From: Micromonospora sp. WMMD961
GTDB taxonomy: Bacteria; Actinomycetota; Actinomycetes; Mycobacteriales; Micromonosporaceae
DNA: 64,000 nt
Reading direction: 5' to 3'
Assembly: GCF_029626145.1 (NCBI RefSeq)
Contig: NZ_JARUBJ010000002.1
Coordinates: 2,014,501-2,078,500 of the forward strand
Part shown: piece by piece, positions 39,873 to 48,373 of the stretch
Numbering within the stretch: the stretch's first letter is position 1
How the letters are laid out: each line of letters starts with the position of its first letter
Program-made: the position numbers and the translations under genes
The notes under the pieces: model-generated
What the model was told of the DNA's origin: nothing
Seen by the model: only the letters and a program-made list of their open reading frames with translations
Database searches by the model: none

Positions 39873-42800
39873 ATGAAGCTGGTGTGGAGGCGGGCCCGCG
39901 AGGCGCGAGGGTTGCTGGTTGCCGCGGTGATCGCCGCCCTCGTCGCCGTCGCGTTGGTCACCGGGCTGTCCGACTACAACCGCCGGGCGGTGGACGCCGG
40001 GCAACGAGCCCTGGTCGCCGCCTCGCCGGCGGAGGAGCGCGGACTCCTGGTCAGTGGCTCCGGTGGACGTGACGCGGCCGAGTTCGCCAGCCGGGACAAG
40101 GCGGTCCGTGCGGAGTTCGTCGACGGGCTCGCCGGTGCCCCGGTCACCGTCGCCGCCGCCCGGTACGGCACCGGCCGGGAGCTGACCGGCGACCTCGGGC
40201 AGGTTCCCCGGCCGGACGACGAGCCGGTCTTCGCGAACCTGGCCACGCTCGAGGACCTCGCCGGCCACGCGGAGTTGACCGCCGGAGCCTGGCCCCGCCC
40301 CGGCGCGAACCCCGTCGAGGTGAGCCTGCCGGAGCGGGTCGCCGGAGCGCTGGGCCTCACCGTCGGCGAACGCGTCCCGGTGCGCGACCGCGCCACCGAG
40401 CGACGCGGCGAGCTGGTGCTCGCCGGCACCTGGCGGCCACGCGACCCGACCGACGCGTACTGGCTGCTGGCCCCGGGGGTGGGAGCGGGCAGCGCCGGTT
40501 CCGCCACCTCGTACGGGCCGTTCACGCTCGACCCGGCCGACTTCGCGGCCACCTTCCCGGGCTCGGTGTCGGCGTCCTGGCTGGCCCAACCGGATCTCGG
40601 CGGCGTCGACACCGCCGACCTGCCCGCCGTGCGGAAAGCCCTCACCGAGGCGGTCTCGGCCGTGCCCGAGGCCGCTCAGCTGGGCAGCTCCGGGCAGGCG
40701 GTGACCAAGATGGAGGTGCTGCTGGACCGGATCGCCCGCGCGGACCTGGTGGGTCGTTCCTCGCTGGCCACGCCACTGTTGCTGATCCTGGTGCTCGGCG
40801 GGTACGCGCTGGTGCTGGTCGCCGCGCTCCTGCACGAGGACCGCCGGCCGCAGACCGCGCTGCTGCGTGCCCGCGGCGCCGCCCGCCGGCAGTTGGCCGG
40901 CCTGGCGGCCCGGGAGGCGACCCTGGTGGTCGCCCCGGCCGCCGTGCTCGGTCCGCTGATCGCCGGCGAGGCGCTGCGGTTCATCCGACCCGGCGGGTCG
41001 GCGTCCCTCTCCACCGCCGGTGGCAACACCACCCTGGTCTGGGCAGCGGCGGCGGCCACCGCGGCCGGCTGCCTCGTCGCCATGGTCCTCCCGACGCTGC
41101 GTGGCGCCGGCACGTACGTGGCCGACATGGCGGCCCGATCCCGGCCGAACCGGTCGGCGAGCGTCCAACGCGCCAGCGTCGACCTGGTGCTCGTGGCGCT
41201 CGCCGTGCTCGCCTGGGTGCAGCTCCGTCGGTACGCCTCGCCGCTGGCCGGCTCGGGCGGCCAGCTCGGGCTCGACCCGCTGCTGGTCGCCGCCCCGACG
41301 CTCGGCGTGCTGGCCGGTGCGGTGCTGGCGCTGCGGGTGCTCCCGCCGCTCACCCGGTTCGCGGAGCGGTTCGTCGACCGACGTCCGTGGACGGCCACCA
41401 TTCTCGGCATGTGGCAGGCCGGCCGGCGTCCGCACGCCGGTCCGGTGCTGCTGCTCGCCCTGGCCGTCGGAGGCAGCACCCTGGCCTGGTCCCTGATCAG
41501 CACCGGGGAGCGGTCCCAGGTCGAGCAAGCCGGGTACACGGTCGGCGCCGACATCCGGGTCACCGAACGGGCCGGCGTCGCCCCGCCCAACCGGGCCGGT
41601 CAGCTCGCCGCGCTGCCGGGCGTGGACCGGGTGCTGCCGGCGTGGCGGGACGAGGTGCGGGTCGGACGGCAGGACCTGCCGGTGACCGTGATCGGTGTCG
41701 ACCCGGCCAGTGCCCCCGGTGTCGTCCGCCTCGCCGACCGCCTCGCCGACGGGTCGGCCGCGGAGCAGTACCAGCGGATGGTCGGAGCGCGTGGAGGCAC
41801 TGGGGGCGTCGAGCTACCCGAGGGCACCCGCACGATCACCGGCACCGTCCGTACGCCGGTGGGAACGCCCGACGAACCGCACCGGATCTCGGTGGCGCTG
41901 CTGGTCACCAGCGCCGAGGGTCTCGCGTTCCGGCTGCCGGCGGCGGACGCCCCGAGCGACGGGCGGGCTACCCGATTCACGGTCCAGTTGCCGGACGTGG
42001 GCGGGGCGCGACTTCGGCTGACCGGGTTCGAAGCCGACGGCGAGCATGCGGCCGGCGATTCGTACGGGCTGCGGGTGAGCGACCTGACTCTGGTCGACGC
42101 GGCCGGCAAGGCTCGCCCGGCCGAGGTCACGGGTGCGTGGGCGGCGACCTGGGCCGGCGGACCCCGGCTAGCGGTGAAGGTCACCGGCAGCGGCTTCGTC
42201 ACCGATCGCCCGGTGAAACGGCAGCCCGGCTGGGAGCGCAGCGACCAGGAGGAGACCCGGTTCGTGGTGGTACCGGCCACGCAGACGACCGTCCCGGTGC
42301 TGATGACCCCCCAGGTACGCGAGGCGCTGAGCCTGCGCGTCGGCGACACCGTCGATCTCACGCTCTCCGGGGCGACGTTGCCGGTGCACCTGGTCGGTGA
42401 GCTGAGCGCCGTGCCGACCACCACTGCGGCCGGCGTGCTGCTGGACCTGCCCGCAGCGGTCGACGCGCTGATCCGTGCCGGCGGGACGCTGCGACCCGTG
42501 CCCGAGTGGTGGGTCGGCGCCGCCGACGCGACCGCTGCCGCCCAGGCAGCCGGCGAGTTGCCCGGCGTCACAGTGCTCAACCGGGAAGCGGTGTACGAGG
42601 CGGCCGCCGACGACCCGTACTGGCAGGGCTCGCGTACCGGGATGCTCGCCGCCGCGCTCGGCGCGGTGCTGCTCGCCCTCGTCGGCCTGATGGTGGACGT
42701 GTGGGCCACCGCCCGGCGGCGGCTCGGCGAGTTCGCGGTGCTGCACACCCTCGGCGCGACGCCCCGGCTGATGGCCCGGGCGCTACTGGCCGAACAGACC

Positions 42801-43055
42801 TTCCTCGCCGGCATCGGCGTGGGGGTCGGGCTGCTCCTCGGTGCCGCGGTCGGCGCGACCATGGCCCCACTGGTCATCCTCACCCCGGCCGCCGGCCGAC
42901 CGATCCCTGCGGCGACGTTCGCGTTGCCCTGGGTCCCGATCGGTCTGACCGCGGTCGGTCTGCTGCTGGCGGCGCTCGCCTTCAGCGCGTTCATCGCCAC
43001 CGGCATCCGTCAGCGGGTGGCGGCGGTGCAGCTGCGAATCGGGGGAGAACGATGA
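39873..43055 (+). CDS. FtsX/MacB-type ABC transporter permease 1
   Basis: A 1060-residue permease. It has an N-terminal helix (LLVAAVIAALVAVALVTGL), a long outside domain (about 40-295), a first FtsX unit of membrane helices (about 300-540), a second outside domain (about 560-895) and final helices (GMLAAALGAVLLALVGLMVDVW, LAGIGVGVGLLLGAAVGA). Such duplicated FtsX permeases serve in lipoprotein or peptide export or mechanotransmission rather than import. The start has GGGGAGG upstream. It is first of four genes with coupled overlaps. Confidence 0.85.
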   Translation: MKLVWRRAREARGLLVAAVIAALVAVALVTGLSDYNRRAVDAGQRALVAASPAEERGLLVSGSGGRDAAEFASRDKAVRAEFVDGLAGAPVTVAAARYGTGRELTGDLGQVPRPDDEPVFANLATLEDLAGHAELTAGAWPRPGANPVEVSLPERVAGALGLTVGERVPVRDRATERRGELVLAGTWRPRDPTDAYWLLAPGVGAGSAGSATSYGPFTLDPADFAATFPGSVSASWLAQPDLGGVDTADLPAVRKALTEAVSAVPEAAQLGSSGQAVTKMEVLLDRIARADLVGRSSLATPLLLILVLGGYALVLVAALLHEDRRPQTALLRARGAARRQLAGLAAREATLVVAPAAVLGPLIAGEALRFIRPGGSASLSTAGGNTTLVWAAAAATAAGCLVAMVLPTLRGAGTYVADMAARSRPNRSASVQRASVDLVLVALAVLAWVQLRRYASPLAGSGGQLGLDPLLVAAPTLGVLAGAVLALRVLPPLTRFAERFVDRRPWTATILGMWQAGRRPHAGPVLLLALAVGGSTLAWSLISTGERSQVEQAGYTVGADIRVTERAGVAPPNRAGQLAALPGVDRVLPAWRDEVRVGRQDLPVTVIGVDPASAPGVVRLADRLADGSAAEQYQRMVGARGGTGGVELPEGTRTITGTVRTPVGTPDEPHRISVALLVTSAEGLAFRLPAADAPSDGRATRFTVQLPDVGGARLRLTGFEADGEHAAGDSYGLRVSDLTLVDAAGKARPAEVTGAWAATWAGGPRLAVKVTGSGFVTDRPVKRQPGWERSDQEETRFVVVPATQTTVPVLMTPQVREALSLRVGDTVDLTLSGATLPVHLVGELSAVPTTTAAGVLLDLPAAVDALIRAGGTLRPVPEWWVGAADATAAAQAAGELPGVTVLNREAVYEAAADDPYWQGSRTGMLAAALGAVLLALVGLMVDVWATARRRLGEFAVLHTLGATPRLMARALLAEQTFLAGIGVGVGLLLGAAVGATMAPLVILTPAAGRPIPAATFALPWVPIGLTAVGLLLAALAFSAFIATGIRQRVAAVQLRIGGER

Positions 43056-45760
43056 GCGTCGGCGCGGCCGTCCGGCGGGTCCGGACGTACGGGGGGCAGT
43101 TCCTGCTCCTGGCGGTGCTGACCCTGGTGGTCACGCTGCTGATCAGTGGAGTGCCCCGGCTGGTCAACCGGCTCGCCGAACAGGGCCTGCGAGCGCAACT
43201 CAACAGCGAGCCGGCCGCCCGCCGGGACCTCTCGTACACCACCGACACCAAGTCCACGACGTTCCGGAACACGGCCACGGGTGACGCGGTCGAACGGTTC
43301 GACGCGTTGGCCACCGACATGCCGCCGCAGGTGCGTTCGGCGGTGACCGAACGGTGGTACACCGTCGAGACTCCGCCGACCCGCGTGGTCGGGCCGGACC
43401 TCGCGGCCCGCAACCTGATGGTCGACCTGGGCCTGCGGGTCGTACCCGACGTGCAGAACGCGAGCACCCTCGTCGAGGGCGCGTGGCCGAGCGAGACGTA
43501 TGTCCCGGATCGGCCGATCGAGGTGGCGCTCGACGTCGACGTGGCCCGCAAGCTCAACCTGCGGGCCGGCAGTCAACTACGGATCGGCAGCGCCGACGAC
43601 AAGGGCCGCCTGAGCAACGTCGCCCCGCTCATGGTTTCCGGGCTGTTCCGGCCGGTCGACCGCGCCAACGGCATCTGGGACGGACTGCCCCAACTGCTGC
43701 AGATCATCGAACCGGCGGGGGACGGCCAGCCGTTCACCATCGTCGGCGTCGTCGCCCCGTCGCCGCTGAACAAGCGGGCCGTCGCCGGCTGGCCGGTCCA
43801 GTCCACCTGGCGGTACCGCCTCGACGCCGACAGCATCGACGCACACCACCTCAACGAGATGATCGATGGCCTGCAGGAACTGCAACGCCGCAAGCCGTCG
43901 AACCTCGCGCTGACGGTGGGCATCGACGTCCCGTTGCGCGCGTTCGCCGACCAGATCAACGCCGCCCGGACCCTGCTCGCGGTGATCGCGGCCGGCGTAC
44001 TGGCAACGCTGGCGGGGCTCATCGTGCTCGCCGCCAGCCTCGCCACCCGACGACGCCGCTCCGAGTTCGTGCTGCTGCGCGCCCGTGGTGGAGCGGCCAC
44101 CGCCGGCGCCCGGCGCAGCCTCGCCGAATCGGTGCTGGTGGTGCCCGTCGCCGCCGTGCTCGGCTGGTGGCTGGGCACCCTGTTCCCGGGGGAACCGGAC
44201 CCCATTACGCCGTACGTCATCGGGGCGACCGTGCTGGTCACGCTCGCCCTGCCGCTGGCGACCCTGGCCGTACCGACCGGCGGGTCGGCCCGGCGGGACC
44301 TGATCCGGGTACGCCCGTCGGCCCGTCGGCTCACCGTCGAGGTTTCCCTGCTGCTGCTGGCCGCGCTCGCCGCGGTGCTGCTGCGCCGACGTGGCCTGAC
44401 TCTCGGCGAGGTGGACCCGCTGTTGGTATCGGTGCCGGTGCTGCTCGCAATCGCTGCGGCGGTGCTCGCGCTGCGCGCGTACCCCTGGCCGTTGTTGCTG
44501 GTCAGCCGGCTTGCCGCGCGGACCAGGGGCAGCGTCGCCTTCCTCGGCACCGCGCGGGCCGGGCGCGCGGCGGTCGCTGCCCCGCTGGTCGTCGTGGTGC
44601 TGGCTATCGGGACCGCCGCGTTCTGCGCGGTCGTGGCCGCCGGAGTCGACGCGAGCCGGGACCGGGCCGCCGAGCGGATCGTGCCGGCCGACGCGGTGAT
44701 CCGCGGCGAGCGCTTCGCCCCGGACACGATCGACGAGCTGGGTCGCCTGCCCGGGGTTCGGGCCGTCACCCGGGTCGTCCACCAGGAGGACGAGCGGCTG
44801 GCGTCCGACGAGGTCGGCACCGACGCGCGGCTCGCCCAGACGGACGTGCTGCTGGTCGACGGTTCGGGACTGGACACTGTGGCCCGCGAATCCCAGGTGG
44901 ACCTGCCGGTGCCGGACGCGGTGCGCACGGCGCGGCCCGGCCCGGGGCCGCCGCCCGCGATCGTTTCACCGGCGGTCGCCGCCGACCTGGCCAAGGCCGG
45001 GCTGGGCGATTCCGCCTTCATCTCGGTGCAGGGCCAACGGTACGAGTTCCGGGTGGCCGGCACCGAGGACGATTTTCCGCTGGTGTCGGAGAACGCCGAT
45101 CGCTTCGTGATCCTGCCCTGGCAGGCGCTCCCGGCGCGGACCACCACACCCGCGCCGTCCAGCCTGCTGATCGCCGGCGACTCGCTGGACGCGGAGGCGC
45201 TGCGCCGGGCCGGCGACCAGGGACAGGAGCGCTATCAGCGCAACGGGGCCTTCAGCGGTCGGGAACGGCTGATCGGGGTGACCGTCGACACCCGGGCGGA
45301 CGTCCGTCGGAAGCTCGGTGACGGCGGCGCGAACGGGGTGCTGGCGTTCGGGTTCGTGGCCGGTGCCGTCGGCGGCAGCGTGCTCGGGCTGCTCGCCATC
45401 GCGTTCACAGTGCTCGCCGGGGCGCGCGCCCGGGGCCAGGTGCTGTCCCGGCTGCGTACCCTCGGCCTGTCCCGCCGACAGTGGCGAGGGCTGCTGCTGG
45501 TCGAGTTGACCCCGCTGGTCGCGGTGTCGGTGCTGACCGGTGCGCTGGTCGGTGCGGCGCTGCCCCTGTTGCTCAACCCGGTGCTCGGCCTGTCCGCGTT
45601 CACCAGTGGTGTGCCGGTCCAGGTGGCCTTCGAGCCCAGCCTGGTCGCCGCGGTGCTCGCGCTCGGGGCGGTCGCCCTCGGCTTCGCGGTCGCCGTCGAG
45701 GCCCTGAACAACCGCCGGTTGCGCCTCGGTGAGGTGCTTCGGCTCGGAGAGGAGAGCTGA
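43052..45760 (+). CDS. FtsX/MacB-type ABC transporter permease 2
   Basis: A 902-residue permease similar in plan to its upstream partner. It has a first helix (FLLLAVLTLVVTLLISGVP), an outside domain to about residue 300, membrane helices (TLLAVIAAGVLATLAGLIVLAAS and further), a second outside domain, and C-terminal helices (FGFVAGAVGGSVLGLLAIAFTVLAG). The ATG overlaps the permease 1 stop by 4 bp. Two unequal permeases and two ATPases in one operon suggest a heterotetrameric exporter. The cargo is unknown. Confidence 0.85.
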   Translation: MSVGAAVRRVRTYGGQFLLLAVLTLVVTLLISGVPRLVNRLAEQGLRAQLNSEPAARRDLSYTTDTKSTTFRNTATGDAVERFDALATDMPPQVRSAVTERWYTVETPPTRVVGPDLAARNLMVDLGLRVVPDVQNASTLVEGAWPSETYVPDRPIEVALDVDVARKLNLRAGSQLRIGSADDKGRLSNVAPLMVSGLFRPVDRANGIWDGLPQLLQIIEPAGDGQPFTIVGVVAPSPLNKRAVAGWPVQSTWRYRLDADSIDAHHLNEMIDGLQELQRRKPSNLALTVGIDVPLRAFADQINAARTLLAVIAAGVLATLAGLIVLAASLATRRRRSEFVLLRARGGAATAGARRSLAESVLVVPVAAVLGWWLGTLFPGEPDPITPYVIGATVLVTLALPLATLAVPTGGSARRDLIRVRPSARRLTVEVSLLLLAALAAVLLRRRGLTLGEVDPLLVSVPVLLAIAAAVLALRAYPWPLLLVSRLAARTRGSVAFLGTARAGRAAVAAPLVVVVLAIGTAAFCAVVAAGVDASRDRAAERIVPADAVIRGERFAPDTIDELGRLPGVRAVTRVVHQEDERLASDEVGTDARLAQTDVLLVDGSGLDTVARESQVDLPVPDAVRTARPGPGPPPAIVSPAVAADLAKAGLGDSAFISVQGQRYEFRVAGTEDDFPLVSENADRFVILPWQALPARTTTPAPSSLLIAGDSLDAEALRRAGDQGQERYQRNGAFSGRERLIGVTVDTRADVRRKLGDGGANGVLAFGFVAGAVGGSVLGLLAIAFTVLAGARARGQVLSRLRTLGLSRRQWRGLLLVELTPLVAVSVLTGALVGAALPLLLNPVLGLSAFTSGVPVQVAFEPSLVAAVLALGAVALGFAVAVEALNNRRLRLGEVLRLGEES

Positions 45761-45761
45761 G

Positions 45762-46757
45762 ATGACCGCTACCGCCCAGACTCCACTGGTGCCGGACCTG
45801 GCCGCCCTGCAGCAGCGGGCCGCACAACGCGCCGCCGACCGCGCCGGCGGGCAGGACCGCCTGCGCGGGCACATCGTCTGCGACGGCCTGGTGCGCATCT
45901 TCAAGACCGAGGGCGTGGAGGTGGTCGCCCTGCAGGGGCTCGACCTGGTCATCGACCGGGGTGAGCTGGTGGCGATCGTCGGTGCGTCCGGCTCCGGCAA
46001 GTCGACCCTGCTCAACATCCTCTCCGGTCTGGACACGCCGACCGCCGGCATCGCCCGGGTGGCCGACTACGACCTGCTCTCGCTGTCCGCCAAGCGGCGG
46101 TTGAGCTACCGGCGGGAGCTGGTCGGGTTCGTCTGGCAGCAGACCGGTCGCAACCTGCTGCCGTACCTCAACGCGCGGGAGAACGTCGAACTGCCGATGG
46201 ATCTGGCCGGCAAACTCGGCCGGAAGGCCCGCCGGCAACGGGCCCGGGAACTGCTCGACATGGTCGGCGTCGGCTACTGCGCCGACCGGCGGCCAGGGCA
46301 GCTCAGCGGCGGCGAACAGCAGCGGGTCGCGGTCGCGGTGGCCGTGGCCAACGACCCGGAGGTGCTCTTCGCCGACGAGCCGACCGGCGAGCTGGACGAG
46401 GCGACCGGCGCCGACGTCTTCGCGGCGCTGCGCACCATCAACGCCGAGCTGGGCGTGACCATCGTGGTCGTCACCCACGACCACGCCGTGGCCACGCAGG
46501 TCCGCCGGACCGTCGCGATCCGCGACGGCCGGACCGCCTCCGAGGTACGCCGGACCGCTCGGATCGGCGCGGACGGCAACACCGAGCTGGTCAGCGAGGA
46601 GTACGCGGTGCTGGACCGCAACGGCCGGATGCAGCTACCGGCGGCGTTCGTCGACGCGCTCTCGCTGAAGGAACGGGTCCGGCTCGACCTGGAGCCCGAC
46701 CATGTGCAGGTACGGCCCGGTGACCGGGCCACGGACGAGCGGGGACCACGGGCATGA
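45762..46757 (+). CDS. ABC transporter ATPase 1 (MacB/LolD-like)
   Basis: A 331-residue ATPase. Walker A is GASGSGKST, the Q-loop is WQQTGRNLLP, the signature is LSGGEQQR, and Walker B is LFADEPTGELD, followed by the H-loop THDHA. It has an extra N-terminal tail of about 45 residues and a C-terminal tail of about 70 (NTELVSEEYAVLDRNGRMQLP) not found in minimal LolD proteins. The latter resembles the small regulatory tail seen in some MacB-type actinobacterial ATPases. The ATG is 1 bp after the permease stop. Confidence 0.9.
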   Translation: MTATAQTPLVPDLAALQQRAAQRAADRAGGQDRLRGHIVCDGLVRIFKTEGVEVVALQGLDLVIDRGELVAIVGASGSGKSTLLNILSGLDTPTAGIARVADYDLLSLSAKRRLSYRRELVGFVWQQTGRNLLPYLNARENVELPMDLAGKLGRKARRQRARELLDMVGVGYCADRRPGQLSGGEQQRVAVAVAVANDPEVLFADEPTGELDEATGADVFAALRTINAELGVTIVVVTHDHAVATQVRRTVAIRDGRTASEVRRTARIGADGNTELVSEEYAVLDRNGRMQLPAAFVDALSLKERVRLDLEPDHVQVRPGDRATDERGPRA

Positions 46758-47494
46758 GCCGTCGGGACATGGTGGTGACCGGCGCGGCCGGTTTCGGTGG
46801 TGTGCCCACGGAGCACCCGGGTGAGGTGGTCCGGGTCAGTGGGGTGAGCCGGACGTTCGGCCGGGGCGAGCACGCCGTGCACGCGGTGCGGGATGTCTCG
46901 TTCACGGCCAACCGTGGCGAGCTGGTCGCCGTCCGGGGCCGGTCCGGGGCCGGCAAGACCACCCTGCTGAACATGGTCGGCGGGCTGGACCGACCGGACA
47001 GCGGTCAGGTGGTGGTGGCCGGGCACGACGTCACCTCGGCCGGCGAGGCGGAGCTGTTGCGGCTGCGCCGAGGCACCGTCGGGTTCGTGTTCCAGACCTT
47101 CGGGCTGGTGCCGATCCTCTCCGCCGCCGAGAACGTGGGCGTACCGCTGCGGCTGGCGCAGCTGCCGGCGGCCGAGCGGGAGGAGCGGGTCGCGGTGTTG
47201 CTGGAGCTGGTCGGCCTGGGCGGGCACGCGGCGCAACGCCCGTACGAGCTGTCCGGTGGGCAGCAGCAGCGGGTCGCGGTGGCCCGCGCGTTGGCCAACG
47301 AGCCCGACCTGCTCATCGCCGACGAGCCCACCGGCCAGCTCGACTCGGAGACCGGCCGGTCCATCATGGACCTGCTGCGCGCGGTGGTGCACGCCCGTGG
47401 CATGACGGCGTTGGTCGCCACGCACGACCCGGCCCTGATCGACCTCGCCGACCGGGTCCTTGTCCTGCGCGACGGCCGCCTGGTCGACGGCTGA
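46754..47494 (+). CDS. ABC transporter ATPase 2 (MacB/LolD-like)
   Basis: A 246-residue ATPase with Walker A GRSGAGKTT, Q-loop FQTFGLVP, signature LSGGQQQRVAVARAL, Walker B LLIADEPTGQLD and H-loop THDPA. It is the minimal LolD-like form with a short N-terminal extension. The ATG overlaps the stop of ATPase 1 by 4 bp, and it ends the operon. A 404-bp gap with repeats follows. Confidence 0.92.
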   Translation: MSRRDMVVTGAAGFGGVPTEHPGEVVRVSGVSRTFGRGEHAVHAVRDVSFTANRGELVAVRGRSGAGKTTLLNMVGGLDRPDSGQVVVAGHDVTSAGEAELLRLRRGTVGFVFQTFGLVPILSAAENVGVPLRLAQLPAAEREERVAVLLELVGLGGHAAQRPYELSGGQQQRVAVARALANEPDLLIADEPTGQLDSETGRSIMDLLRAVVHARGMTALVATHDPALIDLADRVLVLRDGRLVDG

Positions 47495-47640
47495 CCGCTC
47501 GCTGGCTTCCCTGGCTCCGCTGGTCCTCTGGTCCGCTGGTCCGCTGGCTTCGCTGGTCCGCCGGCTGCGCTGGTCCGCTGGCTCCGCTGGTCCGCTGGCT
47601 CCGCTGGTCCGCTGGCTTCGCTGGCTCCGCTGGCGGTCTG
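47495..47640. repeat. GCTGGTCC/CTGGCTCC tandem array
   Basis: About 145 bp begin at the ATPase 2 stop and consist of 8- and 9-bp units CTGGTCCG and CTGGCTCCG. At 47570-47630 they become a regular 17-bp period. No gene is seen; frames crossing it give only low-complexity S-A-G-P-L repeats. Confidence 0.8.
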
Positions 47641-47672
47641 GCGGGTCGCGGTGGTCGTCCCTGCTCGCTTTC

Positions 47673-47725
47673 GAGCTGATGTCGTAAACGAATCACCGCA
47701 TCCGATTCGTTTACGACATCAGCTC
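47673..47725. repeat. Perfect 22-bp inverted repeat
   Basis: Arm 47673-47694 (GAGCTGATGTCGTAAACG...) pairs perfectly with 47704-47725 around a 9-nt loop. It is notably AT-richer than its flanks and lies between convergent genes. It could terminate both, but its sharp compositional boundary suggests an inserted small element. Confidence 0.8.
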
Positions 47726-47830
47726 CATAGCGTCTGCGAAGCGGTGGGTGAGCTGCTCGCGCAGCGCGCCGCCCCACGGGCGAGGCGGTACGGCACACGC
47801 GGCGGCGCGGCCGGCCGATCCTCACCGGCG

Positions 47831-47910
47831 GCACCGGGTCAGAGGGCGTCGGGCCAGGGGGCGCCGGGTCAGAGGGCGTCGGGCCAGGGGGCGCCGGGTC
47901 AGAGGGCGAG
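47831..47910. repeat. 30-bp tandem repeat x2.7 overlapping a gene end
   Basis: Units 47831-47860, 47861-47890 and a partial 47891-47910 are nearly identical. Each carries GGGTCAGAGGGCG. In the last copy the TCA is the stop codon of the minus-strand GNAT gene, so the array looks like repeated duplication of that gene's last bases. The remainder of 47726-47830 shows no gene. Confidence 0.85.
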
Positions 47911-48351
47911 TTTCATGCCCTCGTGGCTGGCCACGAAGCCGAGCCCCAGGTAGAAGCGGTGCGCGTCCGCACGGGTCTTGTCGGTGGTGAGCTGCACCAG
48001 GGCGCAGCCGCGCTGCCGGGCCTGGTCGATCGCCCAGGTCATCAGGTCCCGGCCCAGTCCCTGGCCGCGACGATCGGAGCGGACCCGGACCGACTCGATC
48101 AGCGACCGCTCGCTGCCGTGCCGACCTAGGCCGGGGATGTAGGTGATCTGCAGGCAGCCGACCAGTTCGCCGGCCTGCTCGGCCACGATGAGCTGGTTGC
48201 GCGGGTCCGCGTCGATGTCCGTGAACGCCCTCTCGTAGGCCTCGTCGACCTCGGTGAAGTCGCGGGCCTTGCCAAGGACGTCGTCGGCGAGCAGGGCGAT
48301 GACGGAGGGCAGGTCGGCCCGGACGGCCTCCCGGTAGGTCACGTCGCTCAT
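47899..48351 (-). CDS. GNAT N-acetyltransferase
   Basis: A 150-residue acetyltransferase. The acetyl-CoA pyrophosphate loop is RSDRRGQGLGRDLM, flanked by SLIESVRV, with the C-terminal ADAHRFYLGLGFVASHEGMKL. Length and motif order match the general GNAT fold; the acceptor is unknown. Its stop codon lies in the 30-bp repeat. It is 22 bp downstream of the TAP-like hydrolase gene and may share its transcript. Confidence 0.9.
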   Translation of the reverse strand: MSDVTYREAVRADLPSVIALLADDVLGKARDFTEVDEAYERAFTDIDADPRNQLIVAEQAGELVGCLQITYIPGLGRHGSERSLIESVRVRSDRRGQGLGRDLMTWAIDQARQRGCALVQLTTDKTRADAHRFYLGLGFVASHEGMKLAL

Positions 48352-48373
48352 GCCGGTCAGCCTCGCACACCGG

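Noticed and set aside
43354..45321. 655-codon plus-strand frame inside permease 2
   Set aside because: Arg/Gly/Pro-rich out-of-frame translation of the permease gene.
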